The notes under the pieces: generated by a model
Database searches by the model: none
What the model saw: the letters and a program-made list of their open reading frames with translations, nothing else
Told to the model about the DNA's origin: nothing
Shown: positions 1 through 7,409 of the stretch, in pieces
How the letters are laid out: each line of letters starts with the position of its first letter
How positions within the stretch are numbered: the stretch's first letter is position 1
Origin: Kiloniellaceae bacterium
GTDB taxonomy: Bacteria; Pseudomonadota; Alphaproteobacteria; Kiloniellales; J153
NCBI GenBank assembly: GCA_021776095.1
Contig: JAJFGO010000003.1
Location: 62,001-126,000, forward strand
DNA: 64,000 bases
Direction of reading: 5' to 3'
Position numbers and translations under genes: made by a program

Positions 1-1
1 G

Positions 2-358
2 CGCCTGTCACTCGATGCGATCGACCGGCGTTTGGAGGCTGCGGCGCGGACTTTGGGCGCGCGTCCGGTGGCCGTCTTCGCAACCGTGACCCTGCCTCTC
101 ATGGCGCCCGGCATCGTGGTCGGGGTGATCTTGGCCTTCGCGCGGGCCCTGGGTGAGTTCGGCGCGACCATCACCTTCGCCGCCAACATACCGGGTGAGA
201 CGCGAACTTTACCTCTGGCGCTCTACAGCATGATCCAGACACCCGGCGGTGAGGCGGCGGCGTTTCGCCTCGCGATCGTTTCGGTGATCGTATCGCTCGC
301 CGCCCTGGCGGTCTCGGAGCTCTTGGCACGCCGCTTACAGGCCCGGTTGGCGGGCTAG
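2..358 (+). CDS. modB: Molybdate ABC transporter permease, C-terminal part
   Basis: This is the end of an inner-membrane permease; the gene begins before the window. The visible 118 codons include the cytoplasmic EAA-type loop (EAAARTLGARPVAVFATVTLP), which contacts the ATPase, followed by APGIVVGVILAFARALGEFG and a final membrane helix. The LGEFGATI stretch is typical of ModB-type permeases for molybdate or tungstate. It stops 4 bases before modC, so the two are co-transcribed and ModC energises this permease. Sulfate permeases are related, but the ModC partner favours molybdate. Confidence 0.9.
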   Translation, partial: RLSLDAIDRRLEAAARTLGARPVAVFATVTLPLMAPGIVVGVILAFARALGEFGATITFAANIPGETRTLPLALYSMIQTPGGEAAAFRLAIVSVIVSLAALAVSELLARRLQARLAG

Positions 359-362
359 GGCG

Positions 363-1499
363 ATGCTGGAACTGGATCTCACCGCGCGCCTGGGAAACTT
401 CGCCTTGGAAGCGAAGTTTTCCTGTGAAACTACAGGTATCGTGGCGCTTTTTGGTCGCTCTGGTGCCGGTAAAACCAGCGTCGTGAACATGCTGGCCGGC
501 CTGACCCGGCCGCATCGCGGACGCATCGCGGTCAATGGCACGGTGCTGTTCGATTCTGCCCGGGGCATCGATCTGCCGCCCGAGCGCCGGCGCCTTGGCT
601 ACGTTTTCCAGGAAGGTCGGCTGTTTCCCCATATGAGCGTGCGCCGAAACCTGAGCTACGGCTATACCCGTATTCCGGCGGCGGAGCGCAGCATCGGCTT
701 CGAGCACGTGACCGACCTGCTCGGCCTGGCGGATTTGCTCGGCCGCAGGCCAGGCGATCTGTCGGGCGGCGAAAAACAAAGGGTCGCCCTGGGTCGGGCC
801 CTGTTGGCCAATCCCCGCTTGCTGTTGATGGACGAACCCTTAGCGGCGCTGGACCAGCCACGCAAAGAGGAGGTTCTGCCCTTCATCGAGCGCCTGCGCG
901 ATACTTTGGCCCTGCCTATCGTCTACGTAAGCCACTCCATGGCCGAGATCGTTCGGCTGGCCGATACACTGGTGCTCTTGTCCGAGGGCCGGGTCGAGGC
1001 CGTGGGCACCATCGAGGACCTGACCAGCCGGCTCGATCTGAGGCCACTCACCGGACGCTATGAGGCGGGCGCCGTGATCCGGGCCGAAGTGGTGGGTCAA
1101 GACGAGGCGTTCGGCTTGACCGAACTGCGTTTTGCCGGCGGCGGTTTGTGGGTGCCGCGGGTCGAGGCCCCGATCGGCACAGAACTTAGAATCCGGGTGC
1201 GTGCGCGTGACGTGGCCTTGGCGCGCGAGCGGCCGCGCGGCGTGAGTATTCTCAATATGGTGCCGTGCCGGGTCGAGGATATCGGGGCGGAGGCGGGGCC
1301 GCAGGTCGACCTGCGCCTGAACGCGGGTGGCGCTGCGCTCTGGGCGCGGATCACCCGTCGCTCCCTGGCCAAGTTGCAGATCGTCCCTGGGGCCCGGGTC
1401 TATGCCCTGATCAAGGCGGTGGCCATCGATCGCACCAGCCTGGGCCGAGGCGCGGGCCGTTTTCTGGCGGGGCCGGCCGAAGGTAATCTGGAGGAATAG
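363..1499 (+). CDS. modC: Molybdate ABC transporter ATP-binding protein
   Basis: A 378-residue ATPase that would drive molybdate import. Walker A is GRSGAGKTS at about residues 31-39, the ABC signature is LSGGEKQR near residue 135, and Walker B is LLLMDEP just after it. The C-terminal third (from about residue 240) has the length and character of the TOBE/Mop-type oxyanion-binding domain usual in ModC. It starts 4 bases after modB. No Mo-box-like operator is visible because the operon promoter lies outside the window. Confidence 0.93.
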   Translation: MLELDLTARLGNFALEAKFSCETTGIVALFGRSGAGKTSVVNMLAGLTRPHRGRIAVNGTVLFDSARGIDLPPERRRLGYVFQEGRLFPHMSVRRNLSYGYTRIPAAERSIGFEHVTDLLGLADLLGRRPGDLSGGEKQRVALGRALLANPRLLLMDEPLAALDQPRKEEVLPFIERLRDTLALPIVYVSHSMAEIVRLADTLVLLSEGRVEAVGTIEDLTSRLDLRPLTGRYEAGAVIRAEVVGQDEAFGLTELRFAGGGLWVPRVEAPIGTELRIRVRARDVALARERPRGVSILNMVPCRVEDIGAEAGPQVDLRLNAGGAALWARITRRSLAKLQIVPGARVYALIKAVAIDRTSLGRGAGRFLAGPAEGNLEE

Positions 1500-1593
1500 A
1501 GGGTTTGCGCGGGTAACGCCTGCGCCAGGAGGCCGGACCGCGGCAACCAAAAATTCGAGGTGCCGCGCTCTAACCTGAAGAGACGAGAACCGT

Positions 1594-1677
1594 TTAACTG
1601 GTAGCGATGCCGACCGCGATCAGGACGGCGAACAGGGTGACCAGAACGATCCAGGAATGCTTTTTCACGAAGGCCAT
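1594..1677 (-). CDS. Small single-helix membrane protein, 27 residues
   Basis: A 27-codon frame whose start ATG (1675-1677) follows an AGGGAG ribosome binding site at normal spacing. The product begins MAFVKKHSW and continues as one unbroken hydrophobic stretch (about residues 9-25, IVLVTLFAVLIAVGIA) ending in TS. A short positive N-terminus before a single helix fits a small inner-membrane protein with its N-terminus inside. It stands alone in a long AT-rich spacer. Function is unknown; the case rests on the binding site and composition. Confidence 0.55.
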   Translation of the reverse strand: MAFVKKHSWIVLVTLFAVLIAVGIATS

Positions 1678-2112
1678 GACAGGTTTCTCCCTAAGCGGGG
1701 TTTTGCATATTTTTGGAGCCTTTTCCGAGACCGGACCGTCAACTACGCCCCGATCGTCTCCAAGTTTCACTATTTTACAGAATCGAGAGTCGGGTCAACA
1801 AACGACTGAATCCATGGACTAATTTATGTATTGAATTAACTTGTACGATTTCGTGTGTTGTAAATATTGTCAATAATTAGGGTGTGTGCGGGACCTTTTC
1901 GTACCCACGACCATGTCCCCAGAGCCTGTTTTCAGGCTGAAATTAGAACAAACCAAGCAAGATCATAGCAAAAAAACCCAAGTCAGGTAATTATAGTTAA
2001 GAATGTTAATAATAATAAATATATAATTGACAAACCCTAATATTTCTCTAAATTTCTCCTAAATACCGGGCAGCAATGATGCGCTGCATAAGGCATAGGG
2101 AAGGCGATTTGC
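1678..2112. other. AT-rich intergenic stretch
   Basis: About 430 bases without a convincing gene. The part from about 1800 to 2060 is much richer in A and T than the surroundings, with runs such as AATAATAATAAATATATAAT near 2006-2027. It probably holds promoters for the flanking small membrane-protein genes (inference). A 71-codon plus-strand frame at 1607-1822 overlaps the minus-strand small gene and has poor coding character. Confidence 0.4.
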
Positions 2113-2328
2113 ATGACGGTACTCCGCTCGCTCCTCTACGGATATCTCGGCGCGATCCTTGGCGGCCTGGTGGTGGCGGTGGTCGCCCTGCCTCTGGATG
2201 CGTCCATGGGGACCGCAGCCAGTGCGGCGTCTGTCACCGGCATGATGTTCGGTATGTTCGGCCTGATGCTGCCCTGGCGCCGCGCCGCGCTCGCGGCGGC
2301 CCAGCGCGGGCATGGACCGCGCGGTTGA
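2113..2328 (+). CDS. Small hypothetical membrane protein, 71 residues
   Basis: The product has two likely membrane helices, about residues 9-27 (YGYLGAILGGLVVAVVALP) and 36-54 (ASAASVTGMMFGMFGLMLP), and a short basic tail. The ATG follows a GGGAAGG-type binding site about 9 bases upstream. No family is recognised. It lies between an AT-rich spacer and the tRNA-Arg gene and faces that gene. The frame is coherent and strongly hydrophobic, which supports a real gene, but there is no functional evidence. Confidence 0.55.
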   Translation: MTVLRSLLYGYLGAILGGLVVAVVALPLDASMGTAASAASVTGMMFGMFGLMLPWRRAALAAAQRGHGPRG

Positions 2329-2380
2329 TCCTAGGCGTCGGCTAGAACTAGGTGCCGGCGGCCCAGCCCGCGGCGGTGAA

Positions 2381-2457
2381 TGGCGCGCCCGGCAGGATTC
2401 GAACCTGCGACCCCAAGCTTAGAAGGCTCGTGCTCTATCCAACTGAGCTACGGGCGC
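2381..2457 (-). tRNA. tRNA-Arg (anticodon TCT)
   Basis: Read on the minus strand, the acceptor arms GCGCCCG/CGGGCGC pair, the D arm is GCTC-AGTTGGATA-GAGC, the anticodon loop is CTTCTAA (anticodon TCT) and the T arm is GCAGG-TTCGAAT-CCTGC. The 3' CCA is encoded. All arms are intact over 77 nt. Confidence 0.97.
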
Positions 2458-2488
2458 GCGACGCTGAGGCGGGCCTCGCCGGGCCCGC

Positions 2489-2800
2489 TCAGTGTGTCCA
2501 GCGGAGCAGGCGGTCGTACCTGAAATTGTCCGCGTAGGCCTTGGGCCGGATCCGCCGCTCGCGCGCCTTTTCCAGCGTGTACATGAAGCCGTGCTTCTGC
2601 GCGTAGGCCACGGCCTCCGCCTCGCTGTCAAAGCGCAAGCGGACCTGACCCTTGGTATCTGCGGAACTGGTCCAGCCCATGAGCGGCTCGACCTCGCGCG
2701 CGGACTCAGGCTCGAATTCCACGACCCAGCGGTCGGTATTGGCCCGGCCCGATTGAGTCGCGGTCTTGGCCTGGCGGTAGATGCGCACCTGAATCGTCAT
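2489..2800 (-). CDS. NADH dehydrogenase accessory subunit, NDUFS4-like
   Basis: The 103-residue protein matches the ETC complex I subunit family (NDUFS4, 18 kDa subunit), which in alphaproteobacteria is an accessory subunit near the electron-input arm of respiratory complex I. Family signs are the N-terminal VRIYRQAKTATQSGR, WVVEFEPES, the core LMGWTSSADTKGQVRLRF, the AEAVAYAQKHG helix and RPKAYADNFRYDR near the end. The length is normal for bacterial members. It lies between two tRNA genes and is transcribed alone. Confidence 0.9.
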   Translation of the reverse strand: MTIQVRIYRQAKTATQSGRANTDRWVVEFEPESAREVEPLMGWTSSADTKGQVRLRFDSEAEAVAYAQKHGFMYTLEKARERRIRPKAYADNFRYDRLLRWTH

Positions 2801-2897
2801 GGGCGGTCAGCCTGTCTGTGTCATGGGGGCGATTGCGGTTCCCCTGATACCAGCCGGGGGCTTCGAATTCAACGCGCCCGCCTCACGGGGGGAATCA

Positions 2898-2974
2898 TGG
2901 TCGGGGCGAGAGGATTCGAACCTCCGGCTTCCTGCTCCCAAAGCAGGCACTCTACCAGGCTGAGCTACGCCCCG
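2898..2974 (-). tRNA. tRNA-Pro (anticodon TGG)
   Basis: On the minus strand the acceptor arms CGGGGCG/CGCCCCG pair. The D arm is GCTC-AGCCTGGTA-GAGT, the anticodon stem-loop CCTGC-TTTGGGA-GCAGG gives anticodon TGG, and the T arm is GGAGG-TTCGAAT-CCTCT. CCA is encoded. The gene is complete over 77 nt. Confidence 0.97.
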
Positions 2975-3049
2975 AAGAAGATAGCGTGCGGCCGGAACCT
3001 ATGGGCTTTCACACCGCATTTCAACGGGAGAGAGAGGGAGGGCCCAAGA

Positions 3050-3961
3050 TCACTCTGCCGCGCCCCGTTTGGTGCCAACCTCGGGCGCCGCGTAGCGCTC
3101 TTCCTCGGCGTAGTAGTCCTCGAAGCCGACGCGCGCACGCAATTCCGCGAAGGTCAGCAGGCGGTCGTTCGGGTGGCGGCCGGCCTTCATGTCGTCCAGG
3201 GTCTCGATCATGGCACGCATGGCTGCGCTCATGAGGGTGAGTGGGTAAGCGGCTAGGCGGTAGCCGATTTGCCCCAGGGTCTCGGGTGGAAGCAACGGGG
3301 TCTCGCCGTACTCCACCAAATTGGCCATGTGTATACCCGGCGCCTCGGCGCAAATGCGGCGCATCTCGGCCTCGGACTTGGGCGCCTCGACGAAGAGAAT
3401 ATCGGCGCCGGCCTCGGCGAAGGCGCGGGCCCGGATCAGGGCTTCGTCCAGGCCTTCGGTCGCGCGGGCATCGGTGCGTGCCAGGATCAGGATGTCGGCG
3501 CCTTCGTCGCGGGCGTCGGCCGCGGCACGCACCCGGGCGACCGCTTCGCCGCGCGGCACGACCTGCTTGCCGCGGGTGTGGCCGCAGCGTTTCGGCCAGA
3601 CCTGATCTTCGATCATAACCGCCGCCAGGCCGGCTTGGGCGTAGCCGCGCACAGTGCGTTTCACATTGACTGGGTTGCCATAGCCGGTATCGCCGTCGCC
3701 GATTACCGGGATGGCGACCGCGGCGCCGATATTTCGCGCCTGATCGACGATCTCGCCGTAAGAGATGAGACCAGTATCCGGTAGGCCGAGGCGCGCCGAG
3801 GAGACGGCGAAACCGCTCATGAAGGTGACCGGAAAGTCGGCTTGTTCGATCAGCTTAGCGGAGAGCGCGTCGTAGCAGCAGGGCATGACGATGGCCGGCC
3901 CCTCATGGGCGGCGAGCAAGGCGCGCAAACGTTTGGCGGGACTAGCGGCGCGCTCGGTCAT
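3050..3961 (-). CDS. Isocitrate lyase/PEP mutase family protein
   Basis: A 303-residue TIM-barrel enzyme of the ICL/PEP-mutase superfamily, which makes or breaks C-C or P-C bonds next to a carboxylate using Mg2+. Visible motifs are GDGDTGYGN (residues 88-96, metal loop), IEDQ (117-120) and KRCGH (124-128), the loop with the catalytic cysteine found in lyases such as methylisocitrate and 2,3-dimethylmalate lyase. It is the last gene of the TRAP operon, 34 bases after dctM, so it probably acts on the imported acid. The exact substrate cannot be read from the sequence; oxaloacetate decarboxylase is another possible activity. Confidence 0.85.
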   Translation of the reverse strand: MTERAASPAKRLRALLAAHEGPAIVMPCCYDALSAKLIEQADFPVTFMSGFAVSSARLGLPDTGLISYGEIVDQARNIGAAVAIPVIGDGDTGYGNPVNVKRTVRGYAQAGLAAVMIEDQVWPKRCGHTRGKQVVPRGEAVARVRAAADARDEGADILILARTDARATEGLDEALIRARAFAEAGADILFVEAPKSEAEMRRICAEAPGIHMANLVEYGETPLLPPETLGQIGYRLAAYPLTLMSAAMRAMIETLDDMKAGRHPNDRLLTFAELRARVGFEDYYAEEERYAAPEVGTKRGAAE

Positions 3962-3995
3962 GATATCGGCTCCGTGATTGTTGGCTGTTGTCGGA

Positions 3996-5270
3996 TCAAA
4001 GCTTGAAGGGAATATACAACGCGATGTCGGGCAGGGCGTAGATCGCAGCCACGCTGAGCATCATGAGCACCAGGAATGGCCAGACTCCGGCGGCGACTTC
4101 GGTCATACCGGCGCGCCCAACTGCTTGAATGACATAGAGGTTCAGTCCGACCGGCGGGGTGATCAGGGCGCACTCGACCATGATCACGAAGAACACGCCG
4201 AACCAGACGGTGTCTATCCCCAAGGCGGCGAGGGAGCCGGAGAGCACCGGCACCATGATCAACATCATGGAAAGCGCCTCCAACACCAGGCCCATAACCA
4301 AGAGAACCGCCGAGACCGCCAAGATGAACAACCCGGTGGTCTCGATATTCGCGGTGATGAAGGCGGAGATGTCTTGGGGAATGCGGTAGAGCGTGATCGC
4401 CTTGCCGAAGATCTTGGCGCCGGCGACGATCATCAGAATGGCAACGGTGGTGACCATGGCCTCGCCGGCCGCAGCCTTTAACTTTTGCCAGTCCAGGGTC
4501 CGCAACACCACGCCGGTAACCGCGAGCGCGCCAAGAAATCCGACCGCCGCCGCCTCGGTTGGGGTAAAGATCCCCGAATAGAGGCCGATCACGATCAGGG
4601 CGGCCAGCCCGAAGGTCGGTAGGGCGCGCAGGGCGGTTGTCTTGCGCTCGATCCAGCTTGCCTTGGGGCTGGGCTCGTAGTTGGCCGAAAAACGCGCGTA
4701 AATCACCGAATAGGCAATGAACAGGACAATCAGGATCAGGCCCGGCCCAATTCCGGCCAAGAAAAGCTTGATGATCGATTCCTCGGTGATCACGCCATAG
4801 ACGATCATGGGGATTGAGGGCGGGATCAGGATACCGAGGGTGCCGCCGGCGGCGAGCAGGCCCAGGACGAAGGGACGTGGATAGCCTCGCGAGGTCATCT
4901 CCGGAATCGCCACCGTGGCGATGGTCGCGGCGGTTGCGACCGAGGAGCCGGAGATGGCTGCGAACAAGCCGCAGGACAGGATGGTCGCGATCGCTAGGCC
5001 GCCGGGCAGATGACCGACCCAAGCCTGAACCGCGGCGAAGAGATCGTGGCCGACGCCGCCCTTGAGCAGGATGTTGGACATCAAGAGGAAAAGCGGCACC
5101 GAGATCAGGACAAAGCTGTCCAGGGTCGAAAGCAAGCCGGCCGGCGCCATGAGCGGAGAAAAACCACCCAGGATCAGCAGGCCGAAACCTAGGCCGCCGA
5201 GCGCGAAGGCGACCGGCACGCCGGCGAACAACAAGGCCAGGAGGGCGGCGAGAATCAGGGCCGCGGTCAT
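3996..5270 (-). CDS. dctM: TRAP transporter large permease (DctM type)
   Basis: A 424-residue, highly hydrophobic inner-membrane protein with about a dozen predicted helices, the size and pattern of the DctM subunit that moves the solute using an ion gradient. Family signs include SGSSVATAATIATVAIPEM near residue 110 and the GILIPPSIPMIVYG region near residue 150. Its ATG overlaps the dctQ stop codon (ATGA), so translation is coupled. The lyase gene follows 34 bases later. Confidence 0.93.
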   Translation of the reverse strand: MTAALILAALLALLFAGVPVAFALGGLGFGLLILGGFSPLMAPAGLLSTLDSFVLISVPLFLLMSNILLKGGVGHDLFAAVQAWVGHLPGGLAIATILSCGLFAAISGSSVATAATIATVAIPEMTSRGYPRPFVLGLLAAGGTLGILIPPSIPMIVYGVITEESIIKLFLAGIGPGLILIVLFIAYSVIYARFSANYEPSPKASWIERKTTALRALPTFGLAALIVIGLYSGIFTPTEAAAVGFLGALAVTGVVLRTLDWQKLKAAAGEAMVTTVAILMIVAGAKIFGKAITLYRIPQDISAFITANIETTGLFILAVSAVLLVMGLVLEALSMMLIMVPVLSGSLAALGIDTVWFGVFFVIMVECALITPPVGLNLYVIQAVGRAGMTEVAAGVWPFLVLMMLSVAAIYALPDIALYIPFKL

Positions 5271-5779
5271 GCCGCCGTGCCTGGGTCGCCGGATTGCCCC
5301 GGCGGCGGCGCGCCATGGCGCAGGGTGCGCAGGACCTCAGCCAGGGCTTGGAGGGTAAGCAAGAGGCCGCCCAGAGGCACCGCGCCTTGGCTCCAGGCGA
5401 GTTGGATGTCGAACATGGAGCCCGTGGTGCGGCCCCGGCTAAAGGAATCCCAAGCAATCTCGAAACCGTAAACCACGATTGCCAAAGAAAAGGCGGCAAT
5501 CGCGGTCAGGCCCAGGACCTCAAGCCCGGTGCGAAGCCGACCCGGCAAAAGGTCTGTCAGGATAGTAATGCGGATATGTTCTCGCCGGCGTACCAGCGCG
5601 GCGGCACCGGCCAAGGTGCCCCAGACCAGGAACAGGCGCGATAGCTCTTCGGCCCAGATAGTCGGAGCCGTGAAGACATAGCGCGCCACTACTTCCCATC
5701 CGAGCATCAATCCGGTGGCGAAGAACAGCCAGGCCGCGACAGCGGCCAGCCGCTCCGAGATTCGGTCGATTATCGGCAT
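5267..5779 (-). CDS. dctQ: TRAP transporter small permease (DctQ type)
   Basis: A 170-residue protein with four predicted membrane helices, the architecture of DctQ. The second helix region carries the family-like sequence TIWAEELSRLFLVWGTLAGAA (about residues 40-60). It pairs with DctM, whose start overlaps its stop. It is separated from dctP by about 108 bases that hold a strong hairpin, so less of it may be made than of the binding protein. Confidence 0.9.
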   Translation of the reverse strand: MPIIDRISERLAAVAAWLFFATGLMLGWEVVARYVFTAPTIWAEELSRLFLVWGTLAGAAALVRRREHIRITILTDLLPGRLRTGLEVLGLTAIAAFSLAIVVYGFEIAWDSFSRGRTTGSMFDIQLAWSQGAVPLGGLLLTLQALAEVLRTLRHGAPPPGQSGDPGTAA

Positions 5780-5841
5780 GGCGCACCTATTCTTGACCGA
5801 CTCTGCGACCTAACCGCCACTGGACAGCGGCTCTTGGGCGG

Positions 5842-5876
5842 AAAAAGCGCCCCCGGCCATGGCTGGCCGAGGGCGC
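5842..5876 (-). terminator. Hairpin with T-run between dctP and dctQ
   Basis: On the minus strand GCGCCC-T-CGGCC pairs with GGCCG-GGGGCGC around a six-base loop (AGCCAT) and is followed directly by TTTTT. It looks like a rho-independent terminator just after dctP. Partial read-through would let the binding protein be made in excess over the permeases, a common arrangement in such operons. Confidence 0.75.
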
Positions 5877-5887
5877 CGCAAGACTGA

Positions 5888-6883
5888 CTACATCCGCAAG
5901 GACAGCGCGGCCTCATAGACTTGTTTGCCTAGGGCGCCCGAATTGCCGAGCCACTGATCGATGACCGGCTGGCTGGCGCTGCGCCACAGATCAACTTCCA
6001 CCGCGTTAGGACGGTAAACCGTCATGCCGTTTTTCTTGGCAATCTCAAAAGCCTCGGTCTCGATACCGGCGACGGCATCGCGAACCGCTATTTCAGCTTT
6101 GCGGGCCGCGCCCGTGATGATGGCGCGCTGCCCATCGTTCAGGCCCTGCCAGAATTTGTCGTTCACCACCACGATAAACTCGATATCGGCATTGTTGGTC
6201 GCCGTGATGGTGTCCATCACATCCCAGAGCTTACGGGATTTGACGCCCGAGACGCCGGTCATACCAATGTCGACCGTACCGCGCTGATAGGCAATGTACT
6301 GTTCCGAGCCGGAGACAATCGTCGGCGCGCCACCCAGGGTTTCGACCCAGGTGCCCAGCGCCTTGCTGTAGACCCGTGCTTTCTTGCTTTTCATGTCGGC
6401 CGGCGTCTTGATCGGCGTGCCTTTGGACAGGAGCACATTGGCGCCATAGGCCTGCCACCACAGGACCCGTCCGCCAGTGCCCAGGATCGCCTCGTCTATC
6501 GGCTGGCGCACGGGGCTGCCTGGCGCGGTCGCCTTTCGTACCAGGTCCTCGGTATTGAACAGGAACGGCATGTAGAAGACGTCGACGGCGGGAATGTCGC
6601 CGACATAGCGGGTCAGGGACGCGACGCCCATCTCGATCTGGCCAGTGCCGACCGCTTGGGGCACTTCCTTGTCTTTGTAAAGCTGAGCTGAATCGTAGAT
6701 CTCGACTACCAAGTCACCCCTGCTCGCGCTTTCGACCTCATCCTTGAAGACCAGCAAGTTTTGCCCCAGATGGCTCTTCAACGGCAGTTGCAGGGAAATT
6801 CTGAGCTTGGTTTCTGCGCCTGCGGGCTGGGCCAAAGCGGCCAATATTGCCGCAGCGCTCAAAAGGGTCGCGAAGCGTTTCAT
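5888..6883 (-). CDS. dctP: TRAP transporter substrate-binding protein (DctP type)
   Basis: A 331-residue periplasmic binding protein. A Sec signal peptide covers about residues 1-23 and ends AQPAGA-ET. The mature part has the DctP layout: LRISLQLPLKSHLGQNL at the N-terminus, GTGQIEMGVASLTRYVGDIP around residues 80-100, and the MKSKKARVYSKALGTWVETLG hinge region. The ATG follows an AAGGGAGG binding site. It delivers an organic acid or related anion to DctQM; the partner lyase suggests a carboxylic acid, but the ligand is unknown. Confidence 0.93.
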   Translation of the reverse strand: MKRFATLLSAAAILAALAQPAGAETKLRISLQLPLKSHLGQNLLVFKDEVESASRGDLVVEIYDSAQLYKDKEVPQAVGTGQIEMGVASLTRYVGDIPAVDVFYMPFLFNTEDLVRKATAPGSPVRQPIDEAILGTGGRVLWWQAYGANVLLSKGTPIKTPADMKSKKARVYSKALGTWVETLGGAPTIVSGSEQYIAYQRGTVDIGMTGVSGVKSRKLWDVMDTITATNNADIEFIVVVNDKFWQGLNDGQRAIITGAARKAEIAVRDAVAGIETEAFEIAKKNGMTVYRPNAVEVDLWRSASQPVIDQWLGNSGALGKQVYEAALSLRM

Positions 6884-7136
6884 CGAACATCCTCCCTTTA
6901 GGCCGCCTTGCGCGGACGGCCGTGTCCATTGTGGTAGAGCCTCACCGCAAGGTATGGCTTGGGCCCGAGATTAGCTATTGACCAAGTCCTTGCAAGCGCT
7001 CTCGATACCTGGCGTCAGGGACACGGGTGGCCGGGCCCCGAGAAACAATCGTTTGTGGAGCCCTATGCCAGCCCGGCAATTTGGCGTTACACTGGCGTTG
7101 GGCCATTTGGCCGCAGCCTTGAGAGAGGAATTTCCT

Positions 7137-7397
7137 ATGCCCTTGAAAGAGAGCGCCGAAGAGGTCACGAATGCCGTGGTTGACGTGCTCGGGACCGACG
7201 TTTCCCCGGAACACGCCGCGGAGATCGCCAAGATCGTCGAAGCGGCCTTGCTCGCTGCCTACCGCGACTGCACGGAACGCAACACCAAGGTCGCCGCGGC
7301 CTGTTGCGATCAGGACATGGACCAGGCGCACAAGATCGCCGAGGAAATGCGCCGCAACACTACGGCCCTCATCGCGAACCTGAGTAGCCTGCGCTAG
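7137..7397 (+). CDS. Hypothetical helical protein, 86 residues
   Basis: The start is placed at the ATG at 7137, preceded by GAGAGGAA; a longer reading from 6978 adds residues without coding character. The product is mostly helical and acidic, with KESAEEVTNAVVDVLGTD at the N-terminus, a CC pair (AACCDQDMDQ) in the middle and TTALIANLSSLR at the end. No membrane segment or known domain is seen. It ends 12 bases before the oxidoreductase gene, so the two are probably co-transcribed. Confidence 0.7.
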   Translation: MPLKESAEEVTNAVVDVLGTDVSPEHAAEIAKIVEAALLAAYRDCTERNTKVAAACCDQDMDQAHKIAEEMRRNTTALIANLSSLR

Positions 7398-7409
7398 CTC
7401 CCCCCACCC

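Noticed and set aside
1607-1822. A 71-codon plus-strand frame after modC
   Set aside because: Overlaps the better supported small membrane-protein gene on the other strand, and its composition changes abruptly in the AT-rich part.
3958-5499. A 513-codon frame parallel to dctM in another phase
   Set aside because: Arg- and Pro-rich with no domain; the dctM frame shows clear TRAP permease features.
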